Source of the DNA: Intestinimonas massiliensis (ex Afouda et al. 2020)
Lineage (GTDB): Bacteria > Bacillota > Clostridia > Oscillospirales > Oscillospiraceae
Direction: 5' to 3'
DNA: 64,000 nucleotides
Assembly (NCBI RefSeq): GCF_900626285.1
Contig: NZ_LR131147.1
Span: 370,336 to 434,335, forward strand
Part shown: one piece after another, positions 16,236 to 24,566 of the stretch
Layout: every line of letters starts with the position of its first letter
How positions within the stretch are numbered: position 1 is the stretch's first letter
Translations under genes and position numbers: made by a program
The notes under the pieces: model-generated
What the model saw: only the letters and a program-made list of their open reading frames with translations
Told to the model about the DNA's origin: nothing
Database searches by the model: none

Positions 16236-16270
16236 TTTCATATACACTCCATAAGTAAATGGTAGACTAC
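16236..16270 (+). promoter_or_regulatory. Candidate response-regulator box, copy 1
   Basis: TTTCATATACACTCCATAAG followed by ATGGTAGACTA. The same pattern occurs at 18134-18167 before the lipoprotein gene. Shared positions: TTTCATATA, CTCCA, ATGGTAGA, TTA/CTA. It is a plausible binding site for the response regulator, giving autoregulation. Confidence 0.55.
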
Positions 16271-16286
16271 GCAAGGAGGTGCTTTT

Positions 16287-16952
16287 ATGACAACAATAAT
16301 GATTGTAGAAGATGATAGGCAAACGAACGATGCCGTTACTGAATATCTAAAATCTTTTGGGCATCGGATGCTTTCGGCTTATGATGGTGATGAAGCATTA
16401 CAACTTTTTGAGTGCAATAACATTGATCTGATTATTTTGGACATTATGATTCCAGAAAAGACGGGGCTGGCTGTATTACATACGATTAGAGCAAAAAGTT
16501 CTGTGCCGATCCTCATGTTGACCGCAATCGGTGATGAATATACTCAGGTTACAAGTTTCGATGAACAGGCTGATGACTACATTACAAAACCGTTCTCAAT
16601 GGTTTTACTTGGGCGGCGGGTTACTGCTCTCCTGCGGCGAAGCGGACAAACGGTTTCACCAGATACTATGACTTTTGGGGATGTGACAGTTGATTTCTCT
16701 GGATACACAGCTAAAGGCCCCGAAGGAAAAATCGATATTACCCCAAAAGAAATTGATTTGCTGAAGCTCTTAGTCGAACACAAAGGTTTAGTGCTCACCC
16801 GATCTCAAATGCTGGATAGTCTATGGGGGGCCGATTACCCTATTATTGATCGTACCATTGATACATATATTAAGAACTTGCGGAAAAAACTTCGCCTTGA
16901 TTGTATTGTTACGGTGAAAGGGATAGGGTATAAATTCGAGGTAGAAGCATGA
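16287..16952 (+). CDS. OmpR/VanR-type response regulator
   Basis: A 221-residue regulator with a receiver domain (residues 3-115; acidic pocket EDD at 8-10, phospho-acceptor D52 in LDIMIP, KPF lysine near 101) and a C-terminal winged helix (about 125-220: ITPKEIDLLKLLVEHKGLVLTRSQML, TYIKNLRKKL). It should be phosphorylated by the histidine kinase whose gene overlaps its end. AAGGAGGTG precedes the ATG. Confidence 0.93.
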   Translation: MTTIMIVEDDRQTNDAVTEYLKSFGHRMLSAYDGDEALQLFECNNIDLIILDIMIPEKTGLAVLHTIRAKSSVPILMLTAIGDEYTQVTSFDEQADDYITKPFSMVLLGRRVTALLRRSGQTVSPDTMTFGDVTVDFSGYTAKGPEGKIDITPKEIDLLKLLVEHKGLVLTRSQMLDSLWGADYPIIDRTIDTYIKNLRKKLRLDCIVTVKGIGYKFEVEA

Positions 16953-18079
16953 AAAAGTTAAAGCTCTTTCCCAAAATATTTGTTTATACCTTGGCACTAT
17001 TATTGCTAATAACCATGTTTGCCAGCGGAACGATTTATCTTCTTGCACCGATGCTGGGGGAAAACACGATCATATCAGAGGGGACTTATGTTGATGGGAT
17101 GTCATCAGCAATTACGACTGCTGCCATTCCGAGAAATACAGAAATAGCCCACACAATATTGCGCTCAATACCCTATACCGTAGTGATTTGTGTTGTAGTT
17201 TCGCTTTTATGTGCCTACTTTTTTTCAAAAGCAATAACAAATCCCATCAAGGGGATTTTAGATGCAACCACTCACATGGCCGTTTTGGATCGCCAAGCGG
17301 CGTGTAAGACTGAAACCAATGACGAGATCGGAATATTAGCCAACCAAATCAACCAACTATATCAAAATTTATTGAGTACGATTGAACATCTGCAAGAGGA
17401 AAAAGATAAAGTTAGTGAAGCGGAAAAGCAAAAAATCGACTTTCTGCGGTCGGCATCCCATGAACTGAAAACCCCGGTTACAGCATTGAATGCCATGTTA
17501 GAAAATATGATCCTAAAGGTCGGTAAATACGGTGATTATGAAGAATATCTGCCGTTATGCAAAGAACGAACAGAACAACTCAGCAATATGATTTCAGAGG
17601 TTTTGGACGCATCCAAACTTGGGTCAACTGTGGAGGAAAAGCCGCAAGTACTAGCCGTGGATTGCTATTTATCAGAGTTGTGTAAGCAATATCGCTTGAT
17701 TGCTCAGGCAAATGGAATTTCCTTTCAAGAAGATTTTTCTGCGATCTTTACAGTCTCTTTGCCCCCTAAAACATTTGCAAGAGCATTTTCAAATATTCTC
17801 TCCAATGCCGTTGCCTACACCTTGCCCGGTAGCTCTATTTTTGTCCGCATTGATAACCGTAAATTGATAGTCGAAAATGAATGTGAGCCAATTCCGGCAG
17901 AGCATCTAAAACATATATTTGAACCATTTTATCGCCCCGACTATGCTCGCAATCAAAATGATGGTGGTAATGGTCTTGGGTTATACATAGTGGCCTCGGT
18001 TTTAGATTCTTTGAAACTTGCCTACTCACTGGAACCCATGCAAAAACCATTGGGAATGCGGTTTACCATTACTTTTTGA
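16949..18079 (+). CDS. Sensor histidine kinase (VanS-like)
   Basis: A 376-residue kinase: membrane helices at about 9-31 and 70-92 with a short extracellular loop of about 40 residues, a HAMP segment, a DHp domain with the phospho-acceptor H171 in SASHELKTP, and an HATPase domain (N-box SNILSNAV, G-box GGNGLGLYIV). The short loop suggests sensing within or close to the membrane, as in kinases for peptide antibiotics. It overlaps the regulator gene by 4 bp. Confidence 0.93.
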   Translation: MKKLKLFPKIFVYTLALLLLITMFASGTIYLLAPMLGENTIISEGTYVDGMSSAITTAAIPRNTEIAHTILRSIPYTVVICVVVSLLCAYFFSKAITNPIKGILDATTHMAVLDRQAACKTETNDEIGILANQINQLYQNLLSTIEHLQEEKDKVSEAEKQKIDFLRSASHELKTPVTALNAMLENMILKVGKYGDYEEYLPLCKERTEQLSNMISEVLDASKLGSTVEEKPQVLAVDCYLSELCKQYRLIAQANGISFQEDFSAIFTVSLPPKTFARAFSNILSNAVAYTLPGSSIFVRIDNRKLIVENECEPIPAEHLKHIFEPFYRPDYARNQNDGGNGLGLYIVASVLDSLKLAYSLEPMQKPLGMRFTITF

Positions 18080-18133
18080 TGATCCTGATGTCATCCCTTT
18101 GCTATGAGAAAATAAAACATACTTCCATATTGG

Positions 18134-18167
18134 TTTCATATATGCTCCACATACAGATGGTAGATTA
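18134..18167 (+). promoter_or_regulatory. Candidate response-regulator box, copy 2
   Basis: TTTCATATATGCTCCACATA followed by CAGATGGTAGATTA, parallel to 16236-16270. It lies about 50 bp before the lipoprotein start, so the two-component system probably controls that gene. Confidence 0.55.
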
Positions 18168-18214
18168 TCATTGCACAGAGGAATATGTGTAATTACCAAT
18201 ATGGAGGTCATGTT

Positions 18215-18907
18215 ATGAAAACATTGCTGAAAAAAAGTATGTTTATAGCCGTATCACTTGCCTTGTTTACCTGTACCTGCCTGATGTTATCCGCGTGTGC
18301 TGCAAACGCCACTTCCGCACCAGAAATACCGCGTACTTCAGGAGAGGATCAACCTGCTCCTATGAACATCAGCACCCAAGTTTCATCTGATGTGATAGCA
18401 GATGAAAACTGCTTGACGGGTAGCCCGTCTGATACCCAACCGGAGCATTGGGAAATTGAAGAATTTGAAGTATGGATGGAGCAACAGCGAGATCAAATTC
18501 AAAAGTTGGCGGACAATAAGGATAAATCCTTTTATTACAAAGATGACAACGGTAGCTATGTGTGTCGTGAATGGACACAGGAGGATGTAGATAGTCTGTA
18601 TGAAAGCTGGCAGGATCAGCTTGCGCTTATGAAAGAGGGCTATCACTTTACTAAATCCATGGAATTGTCGGACGGAAGTATCATTTCCGGAGCGTTTGAC
18701 CCTGAAACATGGAACGCTGCACCAGCGTCTGCCCACGGATCAACAATCATTACTTTACCTGACGGTTCGACAGTTGATTTGGGCCATTTTGATACCGTAG
18801 ATGCTGCTACAAAAGCTGTGCAGGAATACTTGGAGCAGCAAGTTTCATCGGGAAATATGACACAGGCAGAAGCAGACAATTTGCTCAACAATGGTTCCAT
18901 CGAGTAA
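18215..18907 (+). CDS. Secreted lipoprotein controlled by the two-component system
   Basis: A 230-residue lipoprotein with signal peptide and lipobox LSAC (lipidated C28). The mature part is acidic and hydrophilic: an ELEEFEVWMEQQRDQIQKLADNK-like helix, a YYKDDNGSYVCREWTQEDVDSLYESW segment and a C-terminal helix AATKAVQEYLEQQVSSGNMTQAEADNLL. I recognise no enzyme motif. It could be a decoy, immunity lipoprotein or signal modulator. The ATG at 18215 has TGGAGGT upstream; the frame from 18185 begins before it. Confidence 0.7.
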   Translation: MKTLLKKSMFIAVSLALFTCTCLMLSACAANATSAPEIPRTSGEDQPAPMNISTQVSSDVIADENCLTGSPSDTQPEHWEIEEFEVWMEQQRDQIQKLADNKDKSFYYKDDNGSYVCREWTQEDVDSLYESWQDQLALMKEGYHFTKSMELSDGSIISGAFDPETWNAAPASAHGSTIITLPDGSTVDLGHFDTVDAATKAVQEYLEQQVSSGNMTQAEADNLLNNGSIE

Positions 18908-19014
18908 CAAATTTCTCAACTTGGCGGAGTTTCATTTCAAGAACCAATCATTTCATGTGAACTCCATCTGTTCGCTCCAATGCAAGTGGGAAACTCAATA
19001 AATCAGTCATCACA

Positions 19015-19034
19015 GAGCCAGACACAGAGCTAAT
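19015..19034 (+). repeat. Cargo-end repeat, shortened copy 4
   Basis: GAGCCAGACACAGAGCTAAT: the same ends as the 25-bp repeat but missing the internal GCATAGACG. It follows the third cargo module. The neighbouring region 18908-19234 has no gene. Confidence 0.7.
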
Positions 19035-19234
19035 AACACAAGATAATTTGTCTGGTAGGCATCGGCTTCTTTTTATCATATACAGAACAACAGCCTGCCC
19101 CATTCAACGGGGAAAGAAAAAAACCGTTGCCGGGCAGGTTGGTTCTGTGCGTCCATTCTATATCCCAGCGGCGGTTTTGAGAAATCAAGGCCGCCGCTCT
19201 TATTTTATCTATATCTAAAGGAATGTGATACTCG

Positions 19235-19435
19235 GATCGGCGGCCCACGGAGGGAGCCGCCATGCTGATATGTCCTGTTTTTCAAAAGCATAGCTTATTA
19301 AAAAAAGTCTGTACCCAACAGGGGTCAGCTCCGGCCAACAGTATGAACTATACCATATAAGACAACTTCATAACGCTTTCATATTCGCCCGGTGGGTCTA
19401 CGACCTGCCGGGCGAATTTTGTCGTTTCCTGCGGT
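19235..19435 (+). promoter_or_regulatory. Attenuator-like leader of sigma cassette, copy 2
   Basis: 201-bp counterpart of 12331-12531, same length, with the SD stem, leader ORF and the TTCGCCCGG/CCGGGCGAA hairpin plus TTTTG preserved. Confidence 0.65.
19262..19360 (+). CDS. Leader peptide of sigma/orf8 cassette, copy 2
   Basis: A 32-residue ORF, MLICPVFQKHSLLKKV... ending MNYTI, with the CGGAGGG site kept. It differs from copy 1 at a few residues only (Y/C, A/V, V/S, N/S, M/I). Confidence 0.6.
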   Translation: MLICPVFQKHSLLKKVCTQQGSAPANSMNYTI

Positions 19436-19570
19436 TTCAAATTTGCTCTGGAAGTTTTTCCAAAAAAAGTCCAAAAAGGAGGCGTGCATCGGGCAGCAAA
19501 GGGTGTCGCAGGATTAGTAGTAGCGGAAAGGGAGAGAACCACCCAATCCCCCAACAGAAAGGGGGTGAAA

Positions 19571-20002
19571 ATGATGGAAGCTATCCCCCGCGACTATGGA
19601 CAAGGCCAGTTTGATGCCTTTTGCAAAAAAGTGTTGAAGAACGAGGCACGGGCTTATCTGCGGAATATGAAGCGTCAAAGAGATCGTGAAACGATGTTCA
19701 GCGACCTGCCGCAGCATGAGTTGGACAAGCTCTGCACCGTAGACCGCTATCCCAGCGACAGCTTTGTGTTTAGCTCTCATGGGTACGATTTACATATCGA
19801 CAACGAGCTTGTGGCCGACGCTTTTGCCAACCTGCCGCAACAGGAACAAAGCATTTTGATCCTGTACTGCGTACTGGATATGGCAGACGGCGAGATCGCC
19901 AGCCTCACAGGAATGTCCCGCAGCGCCGTCCAGCGCCACAGGACAAAGACACTGAAAGAGTTGCGTGTAAAATTGATGGCGCTCATGCCGGAAGGAGGTT
20001 GA
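19571..20002 (+). CDS. Orf7-like sigma-70 region 4 factor (copy 2)
   Basis: A 143-residue paralogue of 12629-13060 with the same layout: YGQGQFDAFCKKVLKNEARAYL at the N-terminus and a region-4 HTH (PQQEQSILILYCVLDMADGEIASLTGMSRSAVQRHR). Two ATGs (19571, 19574) follow GGGGGTG. It probably drives the recombinase/mob genes. Its leader diverges from copy 1 after 19435, and the 130 bp before the start hold no other feature. Confidence 0.82.
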   Translation: MMEAIPRDYGQGQFDAFCKKVLKNEARAYLRNMKRQRDRETMFSDLPQHELDKLCTVDRYPSDSFVFSSHGYDLHIDNELVADAFANLPQQEQSILILYCVLDMADGEIASLTGMSRSAVQRHRTKTLKELRVKLMALMPEGG

Positions 20003-20007
20003 CGCGG

Positions 20008-20241
20008 ATGAAAGAACCTGCCTACAAAGGCAAAGAGCCTTTGCCCCTTTCAGTGTATGTGTCCGCCCGTGCAGGCGATCCCCAAGCCGTAGAACGGTTG
20101 CTTCGGTACTATGACAATTACATGAATTGTCTGTGTACCCGGACGCTCTATGACGAGGACGGCTATCCTCATTTGTGCGTGGACGAGTACATGAAACGGT
20201 GCTTAGAAATCAGGTTGATCCAAGCTATCGTTAAAGTTTAA
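20008..20241 (+). CDS. Orf8-like HTH protein (copy 2)
   Basis: A 77-residue paralogue of 13057-13293 (LPLSVYVSARAGDPQAVERLLRYYDNYMNCLCTRTLY). The ATG at 20008 is 9 nt after GAAGGAGG; the in-frame TTG at 19999 is too close to the SD. It is followed by a gene-free stretch of 395 bp before tnpW. Confidence 0.78.
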   Translation: MKEPAYKGKEPLPLSVYVSARAGDPQAVERLLRYYDNYMNCLCTRTLYDEDGYPHLCVDEYMKRCLEIRLIQAIVKV

Positions 20242-20636
20242 CGATAATCGCCCGGCTGGATGCAGCGGCTTACCCTTTCCCCGCCAGCAAAAGGTCTGTG
20301 GCGTCACAGTTCTTTGAAAAATATGCCCGTATATAGCGGCGCATCATAGGGCAAACGGACACATTCTGTCTGTGCCGAGCCGTGCAGCAGGTGCGCCATG
20401 AGGCTTTTCCGTAGGAAACAGCGGAGCGATCAAACCGGGCTGTAAAACAAGTGTGGCAACTTGTGGGCGACGACGTACAGGCAAGACAATGATACTCCCG
20501 CGTTGAACGCCCTCAAAGCATTGCGCGGCGCACCCATCAGCATGGGCCGGGGTGAGATTCCCGTGGAGCTGTGCCAGCAGCCGTCCGTACTGCCCATTTC
20601 GTTTTACACCAATGTAAGCGAAAGGGGGATTACTGT
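20242..20636 (+). other. Gene-free leader before tnpW
   Basis: A 395-bp stretch without a supported ORF, moderately GC-rich and with several short dyads (for example CCCATCAGCATGGG near 20536). An equally long gene-free stretch separates the sigma-like gene and the TnpW-like gene of the second element (60444-60836). It may be a structured leader or an untranslated regulatory RNA; nothing specific is recognised. Confidence 0.4.
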
Positions 20637-20804
20637 ATGAGTACAGTAACAAGTCAGAACCAGACCGCCCCCGTAGTACGTCAGTACGAGATCGGAGGCG
20701 TTCGCTATATTGTCAAGGCGACCGTCAAGGACGGCGCAAATGAAACCGCAGTCAAGAAAATCCGTCGGCTGCTCCAGAATGATTTGAGCAAGGCAGCCAC
20801 TTAA
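20637..20804 (+). CDS. tnpW: TnpW family small protein
   Basis: A 55-residue protein matching the TnpW family of Tn4451-like elements: VVRQYEIGGVRYIVKATVKDGANETAVKKIRRLLQNDL. The function is unproven; it is always close to the large serine recombinase and may assist recombination. The ATG at 20637 follows AAAGGGGGA. Confidence 0.82.
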   Translation: MSTVTSQNQTAPVVRQYEIGGVRYIVKATVKDGANETAVKKIRRLLQNDLSKAAT

Positions 20805-20908
20805 AATTAAAGATTTTTTCATTTCCTACAAGCAGACGGATGGGGCATGATATGGTATAATATGCTTGTATCATGCCCCGTTTTCCGGCTGCGGAATAGG
20901 AGGAACTT

Positions 20909-22780
20909 ATGAGCAAACAGCCGGAAATGGTGATTGCACGGAACCACCGTGCGACACGGAATAACGATACTACTTTGAACCTTGACAATCAAATGTACCA
21001 ACAGCCAGTCACTTCCTTTCAGCGCGTGTCCAACGACGCGCCATTGAGCGAGGAAACCAAGACGGCCATCCAAAACACGGTGCTGCAATTCTATGTCCAC
21101 AGCCAGACGCAGGAGGACGCCGAGGGCATCACCGCCTGCTATGAAAGACTTTCCCGCGACGATGAACGGGCAGGAGAAAGCCTGTCAATAGAGAACCAGA
21201 AGCGGATTTTGGAAAAGTATTGCCGGGATCACGGCTATACCGCCATCCGCCACTACGACGAGGACGACGGATTTTCGGGAACCAACTTCAACCGTCCCGG
21301 ATTCCAGCGGATGCTTGCCGACATCAAAGCGGGCAAGGTCAAGCGCGTCATCGTTAAGGATATGAGCCGGTTCGGGCGTAACTATTTGCAAGTCGGGATG
21401 TACACGGAAATGCTGTTTCCAGAGTACGGCGTCCACTTTATAGCCGTCAATGACGGTGTGGACAGTGTGCGCGGGGATAACGAATTTGCCGCCATCCGAA
21501 ACGTGTTCAACGAAATGTACGCCAAGGACACCAGCAAGAAAATCCGGGCTACATGGCAATCCAAGGGACGCTCCGGCGAACACCTTACCACCGTTCCGCC
21601 CTATGGGTACATCAAAGACCCGGAGGACACAAAGCGGTGGATCGTGGACGAAGAAGCTGCCGCCGTTGTCCAAAAGATTTTTGCACTGTGCATGGACGGT
21701 TTGGGGCCGACGCAGATTGCAAAATGGCTGAAAGAAAACAAAGTGCTGAACCCTACTGCTTACGCTTATGAAAAGGGACTACCAGCTCCGAACAAACCGC
21801 CAGTCGATCCCTACAAGTGGACGAATGAAACGGTATCGCGGATTTTGGAGCGTCTTGACTATTTGGGTCATACGGTGAACTTCAAAACCACCAAGCAATC
21901 GTTCAAGAGCAAGAAAAAGCTGTGGAATGACCCGTCGGAATGGGTGATCTTCGAGAACACACAGGAACCCATCATTGAGGAAAGCGTGTTTCTGATCGTC
22001 CAGAAAATCCGGCAGGGCCGCCGCCGTCCTACCAAAATGGGCGACATGGGAATGTTCTCCGGCCTGCTGTATTGTGCGGATTGCGGCGGAAAGATGTACC
22101 TGTGCCGGACGAACTACTTCAAGCCGGAACAGGAATACTACATCTGTTCTACCTACCGCAAAGACCGCACCTTATGTTCGACACACTCTATCCGTCGCGT
22201 TGTCCTTGAAGAAATCGTGCTGCGGAACCTGCGGGAAGCCATTCAGTATGTGACACAGTACGAGGACGACTTTGTGCAGCGGGCAGCGGATCAAAGCCTG
22301 CGGGAACGGGACAAGGAGCTGGCGCAAAAGAAAGATACCCTGACGCAATCGCAAAAGCGGATTGCCGAGCTGGACGTTATCATCAAGCGTCTGTATGAGG
22401 ATAACATTTCCGGCAAGCTCTCCGACGAGCGTTTCATCAAACTGTCCCGTGATTATGAGCTGGAACAGACCAACCTTACAAATCTCGTCGAACATCTTCG
22501 GCAGGAAGTCAAGGAACAGGAAAAGCAGAAAGTCAACGTCAGACAGTTTATTGCAGCGGTCAGGAAGTACACCGATATGCAGCAGCTTGACGCTTCTGTT
22601 CTCCGGGAGTTTGTGGAGAAAATTTATATCTCCGAGGTTTACACGCCGGACGAGAACGAGCCGCGCATTAAGGTCAGAGAAATTGAGATTGTCTATAACT
22701 TCATTGGTGCATTTGATTTTGAGGAAGCAAGGGAGCAATCCCAAGCAGCCCAAAAAGAAAAGAAAACCGGCGTAGCCTAA
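20909..22780 (+). CDS. tnpX: Large serine recombinase (TnpX-like)
   Basis: A 623-residue serine recombinase that excises and inserts the element. After an unusual 70-residue N-terminal extension comes the resolvase domain (about 75-225) with the catalytic serine S82 in YERLSRDDE and the VIVKDMSRFGRNYL arginine motif. Then follow the recombinase domain, a zinc ribbon (CADCGGKMYLC ... YYICSTYRKDRTLC) and a long coiled coil (about 455-560). ATG with AGGAGG upstream. It is the last gene before the element's right end. Confidence 0.95.
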   Translation: MSKQPEMVIARNHRATRNNDTTLNLDNQMYQQPVTSFQRVSNDAPLSEETKTAIQNTVLQFYVHSQTQEDAEGITACYERLSRDDERAGESLSIENQKRILEKYCRDHGYTAIRHYDEDDGFSGTNFNRPGFQRMLADIKAGKVKRVIVKDMSRFGRNYLQVGMYTEMLFPEYGVHFIAVNDGVDSVRGDNEFAAIRNVFNEMYAKDTSKKIRATWQSKGRSGEHLTTVPPYGYIKDPEDTKRWIVDEEAAAVVQKIFALCMDGLGPTQIAKWLKENKVLNPTAYAYEKGLPAPNKPPVDPYKWTNETVSRILERLDYLGHTVNFKTTKQSFKSKKKLWNDPSEWVIFENTQEPIIEESVFLIVQKIRQGRRRPTKMGDMGMFSGLLYCADCGGKMYLCRTNYFKPEQEYYICSTYRKDRTLCSTHSIRRVVLEEIVLRNLREAIQYVTQYEDDFVQRAADQSLRERDKELAQKKDTLTQSQKRIAELDVIIKRLYEDNISGKLSDERFIKLSRDYELEQTNLTNLVEHLRQEVKEQEKQKVNVRQFIAAVRKYTDMQQLDASVLREFVEKIYISEVYTPDENEPRIKVREIEIVYNFIGAFDFEEAREQSQAAQKEKKTGVA

Positions 22781-22789
22781 ACTACGCCG
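22768..22789 (+). terminator. Hairpin at end of recombinase gene
   Basis: CGGCGTAG (22768-22775) pairs with CTACGCCG (22782-22789), spanning the stop codon. It is followed by TTCTCTCA rather than a T run. The right element end must lie between here and about 22,870. Confidence 0.5.
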
Positions 22790-22878
22790 ATTCTCTCACA
22801 TAAATGTTTTCTTACGTCACCGCCCCTCAGGCCGGGTTTTTTATTATATGCCGATAGCGGCAGGCGGACGTCCGCAGA

Positions 22879-23043
22879 GTGAACTACACCCGCAAGGCAG
22901 ACTTTCCGGTGGAGTTCTTCTCCTGGGAGGAGAGGCTCCGTGTCCAGTGTATGCGCATAGCCCCCTACAGCAATGAGCCCCGCCAGAACAAATACGCCTT
23001 GGATCATCGGATCATTGACAGGTCCGGGATCCGGACGCTATGA
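22879..23043 (+). pseudogene. Remnant of GyrI-like domain protein
   Basis: An open frame of 54 codons with the GyrI-like pattern VEFFSWEERLRVQCMRIAPYSNEP, where the family continues for another 100 residues. It has no start of its own with an SD and ends at a TGA at 23041. About 40 bp later the segment THQEIYRCD resembles the family's C-terminal HHEIYLSD. It reads as a gene broken by deletion, next to the element's right end. Confidence 0.45.
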
Positions 23044-23102
23044 TAAGATAAGGCAGCGGGATTTCAAAATACACACACCAGGAAATTTACCGATGTGATG
23101 TA

Positions 23103-23573
23103 ATGCGATTCGGTCTTTCGGAGATCCGGAGGAATTCCTAAGACTGGACAATAGGGCGGAGCGGCTACGACTTTGACAGCCGCTGGGATGATGAGCTGGC
23201 CAGTCTGCGTCAGAAGCGCATCATGGATCAGTTTGCCGTCAAGGACGAGCTGTTCTCCTTTGAGCTCAAACGCCTGGCCGGGTTCGGCGAAGAGGGGGAA
23301 AAGAACTTTGAGGGCACGGTGACCGACCTTCAGATGGGCGGCTACCTGCTGATCCGGGACTTCCGGCAGCACCTCAACAAAAAGGGCCAGCCCTACGGGT
23401 GGCCCATCTCCGTCTATACCACCCCAGAGAATTTATGGGGCTATGAGCATATCTCCTCCGCCTACTCCACAGAACCCATGCTATCCAAGGAACTGGTTTA
23501 TGATCAGGTGCACAGGAATTTCCCGGCGGCTACAGAGGCTACCCTCCAGGCGGTGCTGGGATGGGACAGATAA
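23103..23573 (+). pseudogene. AlkZ-related protein, 5'-truncated with nonsense codon
   Basis: The frame reads EIRRNS, then TAA at 23139, then DWTIGRSGYDFDSRWDDEL and on to ENLWGYEHISSAYSTEP. The segments on both sides of the stop fit one family, so TAA replaces a sense codon. The part from ATG 23223 (116 residues) could still be made, but the N-terminal half of the family is missing. AlkZ-related proteins are winged-helix DNA-binding proteins related to alkylpurine glycosylases; the family name is from memory of the pattern. Confidence 0.5.
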
Positions 23574-23586
23574 AGGGGGCGCTATC

Positions 23587-24159
23587 ATGCGGATTCTGAT
23601 GCTGGGCAACAGCTTTATTTTTACCAACCATATGCCCCAGATGCTGGCTGCACTGACCGGCGCGGAAGTGATCCACCATACCCGGGGCGGGGCGCGGCTG
23701 TCGGAGCATCTGAACCCCGACACCAAACTGGGAGCCCGGACGCAGACAGCACTGCGGGAGGAGCACTGGGACTATGTGGTGCTCCAGGAGATGAGCCATG
23801 GGCCTGTCACATCCCCCAGGAGTTTCTTTTCCAGTGTGGAGCGGCTTTGCAGGCAGATCCGGGAAAATGGCGCCGTCCCTGTTCTTTATGCCACCTGGGC
23901 TTACCAGAAAGGCGGGGCAAAGCTGGCCGCCAAGGGCTGGGACTACGATGAGATGGCCCGTCAGCTGTCAGAAGCCTATCATAAGGCCGCTCAGGAAAAC
24001 CACGCCCTTATCGCCGATGTGGGCCGGCGGTTTTACCAGCTGTCCGATACCCAAAATCTCTACGCCGACGACGGCGTTCACCCCAACGAGCAGGGCTCCC
24101 GTATTGCGGCGGAGACCCTTGCGGCGGTCATTCAAGCGCACAAGGAGAAGCAACGATGA
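23587..24159 (+). CDS. SGNH/GDSL-type hydrolase
   Basis: A 190-residue enzyme with block I LGNSF (catalytic S9), the block III-like VVLQEMS, and the catalytic DxxH in ADDGVHPNEQG near residue 167. It lacks a signal peptide, so it is cytoplasmic; a carbohydrate or acyl ester is the likely substrate. The ATG at 23587 follows AAAGGGGGC. It begins a run of closely spaced + strand genes to 27,914. Confidence 0.88.
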   Translation: MRILMLGNSFIFTNHMPQMLAALTGAEVIHHTRGGARLSEHLNPDTKLGARTQTALREEHWDYVVLQEMSHGPVTSPRSFFSSVERLCRQIRENGAVPVLYATWAYQKGGAKLAAKGWDYDEMARQLSEAYHKAAQENHALIADVGRRFYQLSDTQNLYADDGVHPNEQGSRIAAETLAAVIQAHKEKQR

Positions 24160-24566
24160 TTCAAGCTATCTGCAAAGACGAGGTATTTCTGGCTCAGAAG
24201 GCGGAGCCAGCCACAGCCGGCGATCTTCAAATCGCCGCCGACCTGCTGGAAACACTGGAGCACCACAAGGAGGGCTGCGTGGGCATGGCGGCCAACATGA
24301 TCGGCGTGAACAAGCGCATCATCGCCTTTGATAACGAGGGCACCTACATGATCATGTTCAACCCGGAGATCATCAAAAAGTCCGGACCCTATGACGCGGA
24401 GGAGGGCTGTCTCTCCCTTACCGGGACCCGCTCCGCCAGGCGGTGGAAGTCCATCAAGGTGCGCTGGCAGAACGAGAAGTTTCAGGAGCGGCTGAAAACC
24501 TTTACCGGCTGGACGGCCCAGATCATCCAGCACGAAATCGACCACTGTGAGGGTATCATCATATGA
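24156..24566 (+). CDS. Peptide deformylase-like protein
   Basis: A 136-residue member of the peptide deformylase family, with EGCLS (metal cysteine, motif 2) and HEIDH (motif 3, metal histidines and catalytic glutamate). Motif 1, normally GxGxAAxQ, reads CVGMAANM, so the oxyanion glutamine is a methionine. That fits a divergent deformylase subclass whose activity is uncertain. It overlaps the SGNH gene by 4 bp and the next gene by 4 bp. Confidence 0.82.
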   Translation: MIQAICKDEVFLAQKAEPATAGDLQIAADLLETLEHHKEGCVGMAANMIGVNKRIIAFDNEGTYMIMFNPEIIKKSGPYDAEEGCLSLTGTRSARRWKSIKVRWQNEKFQERLKTFTGWTAQIIQHEIDHCEGIII

